Source: Tenrec ecaudatus
Taxonomy: Eukaryota; Chordata; Mammalia; Afrosoricida; Tenrecidae
Assembly: GCF_050624435.1 (NCBI RefSeq)
Contig: NC_134545.1
Coordinates: forward strand, 88,006,063 to 88,070,062
Reading direction: 5' to 3'
Length of the DNA: 64,000 nucleotides
Position numbers and translations under genes: made by a program
In this document: positions 11,421 to 20,984 of the stretch, piece after piece
How positions within the stretch are numbered: position 1 is the stretch's first letter
Layout: the number at the start of each line of letters is the position of its first letter
Notes under the pieces: model-generated
Database searches by the model: none
What the model was told of the DNA's origin: nothing
The model's input: the letters and a program-made list of their open reading frames with translations, nothing else

Positions 11421-11912
11421 CTATACTTCTGTGTGCTGGGAAAGTCTGGCGTCTGGGGTCGCCGTGGGCGCGCGGTGGCTGAGGCCACCCTCGAGAAGCC
11501 TGGCAGATGACGAGAGGGCCAGGGGTGGTTTACTGGCATACCAGGTGCTCAGGAGGTGGTCTACCTGCTCCCGGCTGGAGATGGCCCGCAGGTGGGCCTT
11601 CCCGCTACCGCCATCCAGACCCTCCCCTGGCTCGGGAACCCCTAGGGGCTCGGGGTCCCGGCCTGTCTTGTCCTGGCGCAGCCCCAGCGCCTGCATTTCA
11701 CTCTGCATGCTGGCGAAGAAGTGGAGCACGCAGCGGTGAGCGAAGTCGCGCGCATGCTCGCAGCAAGTCTCGTCGAAGAGTTTCTGCTCCAGGTCCACGT
11801 AATTGCTCCAGTACCGGCGCTGCAGAAGGACCGTCTGGTCGAAGCAGGGCCTCAGGCATCGGGCCAAGAAGGCTGTGACGATGAGCAGGAGGGTGATGCT
11901 CCAGCCAATGGC
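11421..11912 (-). CDS. CALHM3: CALHM3 coding exon 3 (C-terminal)
   Basis: Terminal coding exon, starting after CCCCAG at 11913 with AIGWS (residue 182) and ending at TAG 11421-11423. It encodes TM4 (about 182-203), the CLRPCF turn, the long cytoplasmic helix typical of CALHMs (about 213-255, including YWSNYVDLEQKLFDE) and a variable tail. The tail keeps the CALHM3 blocks SREQV-x-LLSTWY and a terminal HTEV, which fits a class I PDZ ligand (T-x-V). Upstream codons open in the same frame (to 12038) belong to the intron, because the acceptor and the human exon boundary coincide at Ala182. Confidence 0.97.
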   Translation of the reverse strand, partial: AIGWSITLLLIVTAFLARCLRPCFDQTVLLQRRYWSNYVDLEQKLFDETCCEHARDFAHRCVLHFFASMQSEMQALGLRQDKTGRDPEPLGVPEPGEGLDGGSGKAHLRAISSREQVDHLLSTWYASKPPLALSSSARLLEGGLSHRAPTATPDARLSQHTEV

Positions 11913-11994
11913 CTGGGGGTAGGGAGGCACAAAGGTGGGTGTGGATGCATGGTGTGGCAAGGGTGCTCCAGTCTCACCTAGCCTTTGTTCAACG

Positions 11995-12182
11995 AATCCA
12001 TCCTCCCATTCAGTCATCCATTGGTTCATCTCAGTCATCCTCTATCTGTCCCTCTGTCCATCAACCTTCCTCCGATTCATCTATCTTACCTTCCAACCAT
12101 CCTCCCATCCTTATACCTGTTATCTATCCAACCTTTTATCCATCCATCCATCGATCCATCCATCCATCCATCCATCCATCCA
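11995..12182. repeat. ATCC tetranucleotide tract
   Basis: Degenerate (CCAT)n for about 130 bp, then a nearly pure run at 12135-12182. Confidence 0.9.
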
Positions 12183-12198
12183 CCACTCTCTCCTCTTG

Positions 12199-12724
12199 TC
12201 ATGGATCAGATTGTGTCCTCCAAAAATGTGCGTCCACTTGGCTGGGCCATCCTTCTCAAAGCTTGGCAATTATATGATGATTCCCCCCTGATGTTATCTG
12301 ATGTGTAAACCAATAAGAAGATTCAGAGTGGACTGCAGCACCCTTGTTTTCGTCACAAACCTAATCCGGTGTTAGGGGAATTTTCCTGGGGTGTAACCTG
12401 CAACATCTTTTATTTTATGAGATAGAATAAATGACAGAAGGAGAGAGAAGGGGACAGAGGCAGGGGTGGGGAAGTGGGGGACCAACTACCACCAAGAAAG
12501 AAGAATCAGGAGCTGAGCATGTGGAACCAAGACACATGGGGATCTCCAAGGCCCATATCTGTGTTGGATGGGGACAAGGACATTCCCCGGAGTCGAAGTG
12601 CCTTCTCCTGGGGCTGGCACTTTGCATGTGGACAGCTTGCTTCCCAAATTGTGAGACAGTGCATTTGTTTGTTACAGCCATCAGGAGAAGTCTTTCTGTT
12701 CTACAGCACTAGGGAATGAAGACA
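12199..12724 (+). mobile_element. Afrotherian ERVL/MaLR-like LTR
   Basis: Starts ATGGATCAGATTGTGTCCTCC, a MaLR-like 5' end, and ends in the family's TACAGCACTAGGGAATGAAGACA. The order of blocks matches an LTR common in Afrotherian genomes (from memory). It lies in CALHM3 intron 2, antisense to the gene. Confidence 0.65.
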
Positions 12725-13574
12725 CCTCTTTTTACTCCTCCCTTCATGTCGGCTGCCTTTGGGGACCACATGTGGGAGGCACCGAGGGCCTGGCCTTTGC
12801 TCGCACAGAGCTCACACTGTAGGGTGGGAAGTGGCCCGTGAAAGAGGGGACAGATGACTCAGCGCCACAAGGTCATGGGAATCCAGAGAGGGCACACCCA
12901 ACCTGAGCTTGAGGACTCGGAGAAGACAGTGGCATTTCAGCTGAGGCCTGAAGGGTGAGTAACTGTATCCCCAGGGAACCGGTGCTCCGACTAGAAACCA
13001 GCAGGAGCAAACGTGTGAAGACACTGGTCGGAGCCCACACCGGGCCCACTCCTCCTCCTTTTCCCGAATGGAGATGCAGACATCCCTAGTCTCTCTGAGG
13101 GCACAGCCCATGCGCTTCCCACGGCACTATCTCAGGACTGGAAGAGACCAAGTCCCCTTTCTTCTGCAGGAGAGATTGGGGCCCAGAGGGAAGGGCTTGG
13201 CTAAGGTCACAGCCTGAACCAGAATCAAGTGTATTCTTTGGTTTTCTCTCCCCTTTGTTTTTCTCACCAGCTGGCATGTGCCAGTGGCTTGTCTCAGTTT
13301 CCCCAAGGGTAGAGTTCGTGTCTCTGTACTTTCCACCCTGTGAGTGGTGCTCTTTATGTAGCAGATTTATGCAAATATTTTTTGGTGGATGGAGCCCCAG
13401 GAAGAGGAATCGGTGGGAGGTAGCGACTACAGTCAGGCTAGGAGCGCTAGGGTTTGTTCCAGGATGATGGAGCTGGTGCCATGGGGTGAAGGCTTCAGGG
13501 TCAGGGGGGCAGTGAGGGACCTGCATTACTTAGAGGTGGTTAAGAGGGCTTGGAGTAGTGACGTGTGTATGTGT

Positions 13575-13760
13575 GCATTCGGATACCCAGCCTGCCTCTC
13601 ACAAGCTGTGAGACCTTGCTTGGCCTTAGCAATGACACAACGAGAGCCTCAAGTCTCTTATCTGTGAATTGAGGCAATGAGGATTGTCCTGAGAATTCAC
13701 TGAAACCATGCAAACCAAGAAGGGTCCCGGAGGTGCAGACAGTGCCCAGCCTGGCTGCTA
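13575..13760 (+). repeat. MIR SINE relic
   Basis: Order of blocks matches MIR: ACAAGCTGTGAGACCTTG, CTCTTATCTGTGAATTGAGG, CTGAGAATTCACTGAAACC. Confidence 0.6.
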
Positions 13761-14393
13761 CCCCAACTATTGGTGATTTAGACCTGTCCAGAGACCCTGC
13801 GGGAGAAGCACCAGATGATCTCTTTCCATAAGGATTCCAGCCCAGAAACCCTCCTGGGAAGTTCGACTGCCACGTGGAGTCGAGATGAATAGGAATTGGC
13901 TCCAGGATGACCCCTAACAATCTCCCTAGCCATGCATATACGACTCTGAAAATGGTGCATGGCACAGAGACGTGCACTGTGAAGGATGGGATGGCATAGG
14001 ATGGGGTTGTGGGCAGGGCAGGGCAACAGCGATTTGAACTCACCAGCCCTGCCCTGCAACTCAATCTCCTGGGAATGGCCCTAACCAAATCCTGGAGGGC
14101 ATGGGGGTCCATTGTATGCTCTGGGGGAGTCAGGTGGGGAGGGGCAACCGAGGCCCTGCCCTGTGCAGTGAGTAGATCACACTGCTGATTCTCTGCCCGG
14201 AACCATATGTCTCCAGCAGTGGGTGAGCCCTCAGAAACCATCCCCCTCCCTCCGCTCCCTGTGGCACCACTTGGCAGGCACTTGGGACCGGGGCCTTTGG
14301 TGAAGGAACGTGAGTTGCACTGGTCTTGGGCTCCAGCATTGGCACACAGCCAGCAAAAGGACCGTGGTGGGGAGCACCGGGGTGACCAATTAC

Positions 14394-14649
14394 CTGTGAC
14401 AGGCACCGCAGGTAGCGAGACACTGCCTTCCGAGCAGGGCTGTCCCTCACCAGCTCATCCTCCTTGCAGGGCACCTTAGCCAGGAAGAGCTGCACCTGGC
14501 TGGGAGTCATGTTGGCGAAATCCAAAAACTTCTCGGGGTCCACGGAGCTGCTGAAGGCACACACAAGGCACTTCCCATCCAGCAGGGCCAGCAGGATCCA
14601 GACAAGAGGGGCAGCCAGAGCTCTCTGCAGCACAGAGGAGCACATATAC
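14394..14649 (-). CDS. CALHM3: CALHM3 coding exon 2
   Basis: Exon 2 starts after CCCAG at 14650, completes Arg96 and reads YMCSSVLQRALAAP. It encodes residues 97-181: TM3 (about 100-120) ending LLDGKC, where Asp120 matches the CALHM1 pore-associated Asp121, then the second extracellular loop. Cys126 and Cys157 are the expected partners of Cys41 and Cys43. Asn142 in NMT is a likely N-glycosylation site. The exon ends RYLRCLSQ followed by the donor GTAATT, phase 0. The 256-nt length keeps frame with both neighbours. Confidence 0.97.
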
Positions 14650-15230
14650 CTGGGTGTAGAAGAAAGACGAGGTAGTGAAGGGCAGCCAGGATCCAGCTGC
14701 GGCAGAAAGGCTTTAGGAGGGATGCAAGGATGAACTTCCCTGGAGGACTGGGAAATATCAGCCTGTGTTGCATCGAAGGAATAGATGTAGCCGGACTGGG
14801 GGGACTGGGGATGGGTAGAGAGTCCTAATAGCAGTGGGCAGGGAAGAAATGGGGGGGAGGCCCTGGAAATCAGGACAGGAATTCTGGGGCCTTGGTCTTC
14901 TTCTTGAGGTACTCTGCCATGCCAGAGGCATCTACAGCATTGGCAATGAGTCCGTTAGAGTGGAGGGCCTCCTCTCTCTGCACCAGAGAGGAGCAGCCAG
15001 GAAGTGCTGGGGAGCTAACAGCTCCCAAGACCACCTGCAACCCAAAAGGAGCAGAACCTGGTGGATAAATCCCCTAGCTTCCTCAATCATCCTTGGGCCA
15101 ATGTCGGGCGTGCTCTCTGTCCCCTCTCTGAGGGCTTTTGAAGCAGTAGCAGCTCTCCTTGCCCAGAGTGGCAGCTCACTGAGGATGACATTCTTTCTGG
15201 AACCTGCTTTGGGAGGAGCCTGAGCTAAGC

Positions 15231-15465
15231 GTAGGAGCCCTGGTGGGGTAGTGTAGTGGTTAGGCACTGCCCTGCGACTCACAAGGCCTGCAGTTTGAAA
15301 CCATCAGCGGTTCCAGCGGAGAAAAGATAGGGCTTTCGACTCCTGTAAAAGGGTGGCAGTCTCGGAATCTCACGGGGGCAGTTCTGCCCTGCCCTGTAGA
15401 GTGACTCTGAGTCTGAGTCAGCATCAATTGATGGCAGTGAGTTTGGTTTGGGTTTGGCATTAAGT
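15231..15465 (+). repeat. AfroSINE in CALHM3 intron 1
   Basis: Nearly complete plus-strand copy from GGAGCCCTGGTGG to GGCAGTGAGTTTGGTTTGGG, with the tRNA-like head. Confidence 0.88.
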
Positions 15466-15849
15466 GGCGGGCTGCAGACCCTGCAATGGCTGGCCCCCGA
15501 GTCGATGGCAGGGGGGTTCATTTTGGTTTGAACTAAGCTAGCCCTTCCTAATAACTTGTCAGAGGCAGCCCTGCAAACACCTCCTTCAGCATCCGAAGAG
15601 CTGGGCTCAGGTGTCTGCCAACCACCCCTGCCCCTGTAGTGAGTGAGCTGGTCACTAGAGACTTGGGGAGCTGCACCCCCTGGCTCCAAGGAGGAGAGGC
15701 AAAGGGTACACCCAGCCCACGTGACCCACCATGGAAGGCTGAATCACAGGGAGCATGTATCCCCTTGGAGCATGAAGCAGATACTATCCAGGCACAGGGC
15801 ACGGAGTTTCTGCCTTAGACTATATACAGAGAAAAATGGTGTATGCTGA

Positions 15850-15893
15850 GTGTGTGTGTGTGTGTGTGTATGCACACGCGCGTGCACATGCAC
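15850..15893. repeat. Alternating purine-pyrimidine run
   Basis: (GT)n passing into CACACGCGCGTGCACATGCAC, about 44 bp. Confidence 0.85.
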
Positions 15894-17092
15894 ATTCATA
15901 TGGCCTACCCAGGCGCAAACTACAAGTCCGTTGTGGGCAGTGGCGGCACCGGCATGTTCTCTGGGGAGCCATGAGGTTAGGGGATGGAACCGGGGACTTG
16001 ATGAAGCTACCTTTCAGTCCTTTGAGAAAACCTCAATAGTCCTCTTCAAAGAATAGGGGCAGGAAGAAGACTCTGAGTGGTCTAGAGGCCGCCAGGCTTC
16101 CCCATCCCTGCCCACAGACCTCGAATGCTTAGACATGGTCTCTGAAACACTTAGGGCAGCCAAGCGATGGGTCAGCGAGCCCAGACTAGCAACTGTCCAC
16201 ACCGCAGCCTAGCTGGGGGAGTTGGGCCAGGTCTGTGTCTCAGGTCCTCTGTCTGTGAGAGGGAGTCCGATAAAGGAGCCGATGGAGGGTGGGGGTGGGC
16301 ATGCAGAGGTCCAGCACATGAAGCACTTGGCACAGAGTCCGAGCATAGAGTCGGCTAGTGAACATGACCCGTAATCTCCACCCACACTAACCATGCACCA
16401 GCTTCTGAGGAGCAGGGGTGCCAGCAGGTGCGGTCCCTCTCTCTTCGGAGGTTCCAGCAGTGGGGAGACCGGTTACTAGTTGAATCACTGTTTCTCACTG
16501 CAGGGGGATACTCTGTCAGGACATGATGGCTCCTGCCTGAGGGGAGGAATTCTTGGGGATCCTGTATTAGTCATGTGTGTTGGGGCAGACTGTCCACTGC
16601 CCACAGAAAGGTTGCCAAAGATAGGAGTAGACGCACCTGTTTTCAGAGTGGAACGTGGCAGGTGCTTGTAGAGGGAGGGTCATTGGAGGAGCCCCTGCCG
16701 ATGCCCGTGGGGTGTGCGTACATGTGAGTTCAGTTCTGTGGTGTTGTTGGTGTGTGACTGTGGAGAGACCTAATCTGTTAGCAGAGCAGGATGGAGTCAC
16801 CGGGCCTTGCTGGCTATTATCCTTATAGAAGCAGAGAAGGCCAGACCTGTTCTGAGGTGCCACGAGGGGGCTGAATCAACCATATTTTTTGTTACCAGCC
16901 GTTGAGGCCCCTTGGTTGGGGTTTGGGCATGTTGCTTTAAAACACCTGTGGGAATGAGCGGCTGGAGGATGGGGGAGCCCCTGCTAATACCCCTGGGTGG
17001 CCAGAGTTGGAGAGGCCTCTGGCAGTGCCTATGCAGGTGGGGAGTTGGGGGAGGCCCTGGCAGTGTCCCCCGGGGTACCTGGATGACCCCAC

Positions 17093-17379
17093 CTGAGAAT
17101 GCCTGGGTCCTTCTTTCGGCGCCCCACAGGCCGGCGCCACTCCTCAACCATCACCACGGACTGCCGGTTGGCGAGGAGACCACAGAGGAAAAGGGCGAGT
17201 GGAGGAGTCAGCAGCAGGCCCAGGCCGTAGAGGGTGTTGTAGCGAGCCAGGCAGGGGCAGTTGAAGTCGAAGGAAGAGTACAGCTTGATCGTGACCGCGG
17301 CCAGTAGCAGGCAGATGCCGTTCATCACCGACTCAGAGCTGGACTGGAAGTGCTGGAAGACCATACGGAATTTATCCAT
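17093..17379 (-). CDS. CALHM3: CALHM3 coding exon 1 (calcium homeostasis modulator 3)
   Basis: First coding exon of a CALHM-family large-pore channel subunit. The ATG at 17379 lies in GCC-ATG-G context and opens MDKFRMVFQHFQ, the CALHM3-type start. Residues 1-95 plus two bases of codon 96 are encoded here: N-terminal helix, TM1 (about 18-37), the first extracellular loop with Cys41 and Cys43 in FNCPC, and TM2 (about 48-70). In CALHM1 the equivalent cysteines form disulfides with the second loop. The exon ends CTCAG followed by GTGGGG at 17092, phase 2. Known of the family: CALHM3 joins CALHM1 in a hexameric-type plasma-membrane channel that releases ATP from type II taste cells. Exons 1, 2 and 3 add to 1035 nt, 344 residues plus stop, equal to human CALHM3. 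No break or missing key residue is seen. Confidence 0.97.
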
Positions 17380-18630
17380 GGCTCTGGCTGGCTGGCTGGG
17401 TGGAGGCAGTCAGCCGGGGAGTAAGGGTTGCTTCTTTCTGGCCAATGCCAGGCCACTCTCCAGGCGAGCTTAGGGGCCCACAGTTAGTCTTGCTTTTCTT
17501 CCAAAGGCCTGAGAGCAAAAGTTGGAAGCTGTGTCTGGATTCCCACCAGCTATCCCAGGTCCCACAGAGAACTTAGGGCAGAGTCAGGCTCTCTCCACAA
17601 AGGCACCTGTGCTCCGGCTGATGAGCCCCTCAAGCCACTCCCCTATTTTCTGGGGAACGAGCCAGTGCTCTGTAATCAGTCAGTCTGAAGCATCTCTAGG
17701 CAAATGAGCTCCACCTTGTCACCCCATCCCTCCCAGCCCCCTCCCCCTTCTCTTCAAGGTTTGTATCCTCAGGCCAGACAGCTGTTGGGGCATTTCAGTG
17801 GAGGACAGGCAAATTCTGGGTGCAGTAAGACAAAGATGCTGATGGAGGCCCAATTATATTTTCTGGTCTTGATTAGAAAAACAACAGAAGTTGACAGCAA
17901 CACAGCCCAGGGCAGTTTCATGTTGGCATTTGTGCTGAGAGGAACCTAATTGTTGTTGTTAGTTTCTTTCGCCCAATGAATCACTTCATATGGCACTTCC
18001 AGTTTTGTAACTCCCACAAAATGACTGAATGGAGCTATGCAAATGAAGTGCTTAAGGACCCCTGGTCATTGGTGAGTGGGACCATGCAAATACGATGTTG
18101 GGAACCCCCGAAGAGGACAGTGGTGGGTTACTGCCATACGACAAGCAAGCAGGGTGCGCTGAGGCAAGAAAAGTCACCGCCCATCAGAAGGCCCCTTCCA
18201 GGATGGAAAGTTAAAGGGATTAGTGAGTAGACAGCTTGGTATGCTCCACTTGTGGTGACTACCTGGGTCTTCTTGAAGAGTGGAAATTGGGGAGGTGTAG
18301 CAATGGAAAGACTGCCGAGTTTGGGCATGTTCCTACTGACTTAGCCGTGGGTGCTAGGGATGAGAGAGAGAAGGACGTGGCTGGTGTGAGGTGCGGGGAA
18401 TTGTGTGGACTTCCGAGGCCATGCTGGCACCCAGTGACCTGGCTCATGTGGCACAGGGATGAAAATCTAAGCAAAAGGAAGGAAAGGTGTTTGGTATCAT
18501 GAGCTGGTATACATTGTTGTAATTTGATGGTTTGCTCTGGACTGGAGCTTGCTTTGGATACGGATGCTTAAAGCTTCAACTGGAACAAAAGATTCTTTAG
18601 ATCCAGGCACATGCTTGTTTATCTCCTCAG
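17380..18630. other. CALHM3 upstream region
   Basis: 5' flank of CALHM3 without a CpG island, as expected of a tissue-restricted gene. Apart from the octamer pair no repeat or gene was recognised. Confidence 0.5.
18037..18091 (+). promoter_or_regulatory. Paired POU octamers upstream of CALHM3
   Basis: Two exact ATGCAAAT octamers, at 18037-18044 and 18084-18091, lie 47 bp apart in the same orientation, about 660 and 705 bp upstream of the CALHM3 ATG. Known biology: type II taste-cell identity, where CALHM3 acts, depends on the octamer-binding factor POU2F3 (Skn-1a). That these sites serve CALHM3 is inference. The surrounding 17.95-18.63 kb was not assigned to any repeat I know, though an unrecognised LTR is possible. 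Confidence 0.35.
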
Positions 18631-18635
18631 ATTAA

Positions 18636-18800
18636 TGACTTTGAGTCCTAGTGACCCTGTAAGTCAGAGCAGACCTGCCCCTGTGGGTTTCTGAGACTGT
18701 AGCTCTTTATCGTAGTGCAAAGCCTCGTCTTTCTCCGGGTAGAGCTGCTGGTCATTTCCAACTGCTGACTTTTCAGTGACCCATCCAACTCGAAACCACT
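18636..18800 (-). repeat. AfroSINE
   Basis: Minus-strand copy (TTTGAGTCCTAGTGACCCTG, then AGCAGACCTGCCCCTGTGGG). Its tRNA-head side runs into the minisatellite. Confidence 0.8.
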
Positions 18801-18802
18801 AC

Positions 18803-18923
18803 ACCACCACCACTGCCACTGCCACTGCCACCACTCCACCACCGCCACCACCACTGCCACCACTCCACCACCACTGCCACCGCCACCACCACTCCACCAC
18901 TGCCACCACTACCACTGCCACCA
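18803..18923. repeat. CCACCACTGCCA minisatellite
   Basis: About 120 bp of 3- to 12-bp units of CCA and CTG type, apparently grown from the ACACCACCAGGG end of the adjacent AfroSINE. Confidence 0.9.
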
Positions 18924-19538
18924 GGGCTTTCCCACAAGTGTGACAGGGGTGGGCAATTTAGACATCGACTATCTAAAATGGGGAGATTAAAAGGCATGAA
19001 GTGCCTGGTTTATACATGTTTGTGGACATGCTTAGTTCTAAAATGAAGGCGACAAGGGAGGAACCCCACTCAATAGATGTAGTTTCCTCTTAACCTGGTG
19101 AGTCTGGAGAAGAGAGGGCAGGGCAAGCTGCTGATATAATTACGTGCATTCGCTGTGAATAATGACTGTTAACCGGGTTAACTGTGATTATAAAAATGAT
19201 CATTGTAGAGGCTGTAACTGTGAAAGACCGGGAGGAGATGGTGAGAACAGAGATCCCCAGCCTGCAGAGTGAGAAAACTGAGTGCCTTCAGGCAGAGTAG
19301 GGTGCACATTGGCACTTGACCTATGGAGCGAGAGCTGAGTGTGTTCTAGATGAGGCTCAAGAGCAGTGAGGTGCCTCTGAGGAACACCAGCACATGGGAA
19401 ATAGTAACGCTTGCCCAAGGAGGGTAGGTGCTGGGCTGATGGGCTGAGGGCCAGCGAGAGGCATGCTTGTGGACACAGAGGAGAAGAGACTACCCTGGTC
19501 AAAGACCTGTATCCTAAACATCCTTAAACCTGAATTGT

Positions 19539-20186
19539 TGCGAAGGAGGGGGAGTGCAGATTGGGGACCCAAGACCCATCTGTAGGCAACTGGACATCCC
19601 CTTACAGAAGGGTTGCAGAGAGGAGACGAGCTAGCCCGGGTGCAGAGTAGCAACGATGAAACATGCAACTTTCCTCTAGTTCCTAAATGCTTCCTCCCCC
19701 TTCTCCCACCCGACTATTATCCCAATTCTACCTTACAAATCTGGCTAGACCAGAGGATGTACGCTGGTGCAGATATGAACTGGAAACACAGGGAATCCAG
19801 GGTGGATGATCCCTTCAGGACCAGTGGCGAGAGTGGCAATCCTGGGAGGGTGGAGGGAGGGCGGGTTGGATAGAGGGAACTGATTACAAGAATCTACATA
19901 TAACTTCCTCCCTGGGGGATGGGCAACAGAAAATTGGGTGAAGGGAGACGTCGGACAGTGTAAGATATGACATAATAATAATTATCAAGGGTTCATGAGG
20001 GAGGAGGGAGCGGGGAGGGAGGGAAATAAAAGGAGAGCTGATACCCAGGGCTCAAGTAGAAAGCAAATGTTTTGAGAATGATGATGGCAGCAAATGTACA
20101 AATGTGCTTGACACAATCATGGATGTATGGATTGTGATAAGAGTTGTACGAGCCTCCAGTAAAATGTTTTTTTTTTTAAGCAACCC
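19539..20186 (+). mobile_element. L1 3' end with target duplication
   Basis: 5'-truncated lineage L1 with a perfect 13-bp duplication AAACCTGAATTGT (19526-19538, 20187-20199). The insertion point TT/AAA fits the L1 endonuclease. The tail is AGTAAAATGTTTT followed by a T-run. Confidence 0.9.
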
Positions 20187-20486
20187 AAACCTGAATTGTA
20201 ACATGTCACTTCCTTAATAAGTCCCATAATCATGAGTATTGTCTTCAAGTTCTCTGTGCTACTGCAAGCCATTATCAAGCCCAGCAGTGGAGCACATGAT
20301 GCTGGGGGACGAACAGTTGGGGTCAGAACTGGTGATTATCTGTATATATAAAGTTGGAATGTGGAGGCATGTCTGACATTGACCTCATCGTCATCAATCT
20401 TGGGCTGTTGATTCAGATAATGATTTTTCCCTCCCCTTCATGAAGTTAGATGAGGAGGTCAGACGTCTCCACCATGCCATTTTTAC

Positions 20487-20615
20487 AGTTGCCATCGAGT
20501 TGCTTCTGCCTGATGGTAGCCCCATGTGTGCAAGCTAGAACTGCTCTGTGGGGCCTTTTAAGGTTCTGACCTCTTGGAAGCAGATTACCAGGGTAGATTG
20601 AGGTTGCCGTTTTTT
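20487..20615 (-). repeat. AfroSINE fragment
   Basis: GTTGCCATCGAGTTGCTTCTG, then TAGAACTGCTCTGTGGGGCC and GGAAGCAGATTACCAGG. Confidence 0.65.
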
Positions 20616-20756
20616 TCAGACTAATAGTCTAGGCTTAGCTATTTGTATCACTTAGGGCGCCAAAGGAACCGGGAGGGAACATCTAAGTCTGTCTAGAGGC
20701 TTCATAGCCAAGAATGGCCTTGAGGAGAGTCTTCAACTATGTGTCTGCATTTGTCA

Positions 20757-20980
20757 GTGTTATAGATTCAATTGTGTCCCCTAAGACATGTATTGAAACT
20801 TTGTACCCAGTAAGAATGACCCTGTTTGGAAATACTGCTCTTTTGTTATGTTAATGAGCCAGTGTGCTGATGTAACAGAAACTGTGCCTGTGGGATTCTT
20901 CAGTTTTTCAACTGGAAGGGTGAATTTTTTCCTTTGCTTCTTTCAGTCTGAGATCTGCTGAGCATGATTTTTTTCTTATC
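20757..20980 (+). repeat. MaLR (MLT1-like) LTR fragment
   Basis: TATAGATTCAATTGTGTCCCCTAAG and CCCTGTTTGGAAATA follow the MLT1 5' end order. No clear 3' end before BovB starts. Confidence 0.55.
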
Positions 20981-20984
20981 TAAG

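Larger units (their letters stand above)
11913..14393 (-). other. CALHM3: CALHM3 intron 2
   Basis: GT-AG intron of 2481 bp. It contains a degenerate ATCC-type tetranucleotide tract (about 11995-12182), an Afrotherian LTR (about 12199-12724), a MIR fragment (about 13575-13760) and one ATGCAAAT octamer at 13369-13376. Long open frames here have no recognisable protein content. Confidence 0.9.
14650..17092 (-). other. CALHM3: CALHM3 intron 1
   Basis: GT-AG intron of 2443 bp. It holds one plus-strand AfroSINE (15231-15465) and an alternating purine-pyrimidine run (about 15850-15893). No other conserved element or ORF with protein similarity was recognised. Confidence 0.9.

Noticed and set aside
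11913-12038. In-frame extension upstream of CALHM3 exon 3
   Set aside because: A CCCCAG acceptor and the conserved exon boundary at Ala182 exclude it; the extension has no CALHM similarity.
13540-14406. 288-codon minus-strand open frame
   Set aside because: It overlaps CALHM3 exon 2 only at its start and runs through intron 2 into a MIR, in a non-CALHM frame. The real exon boundary is fixed by splice sites and protein similarity.
18803-18923. CRISPR-like regular repeat
   Set aside because: Units are 3-12 bp without spacers: a minisatellite in a mammalian genome.
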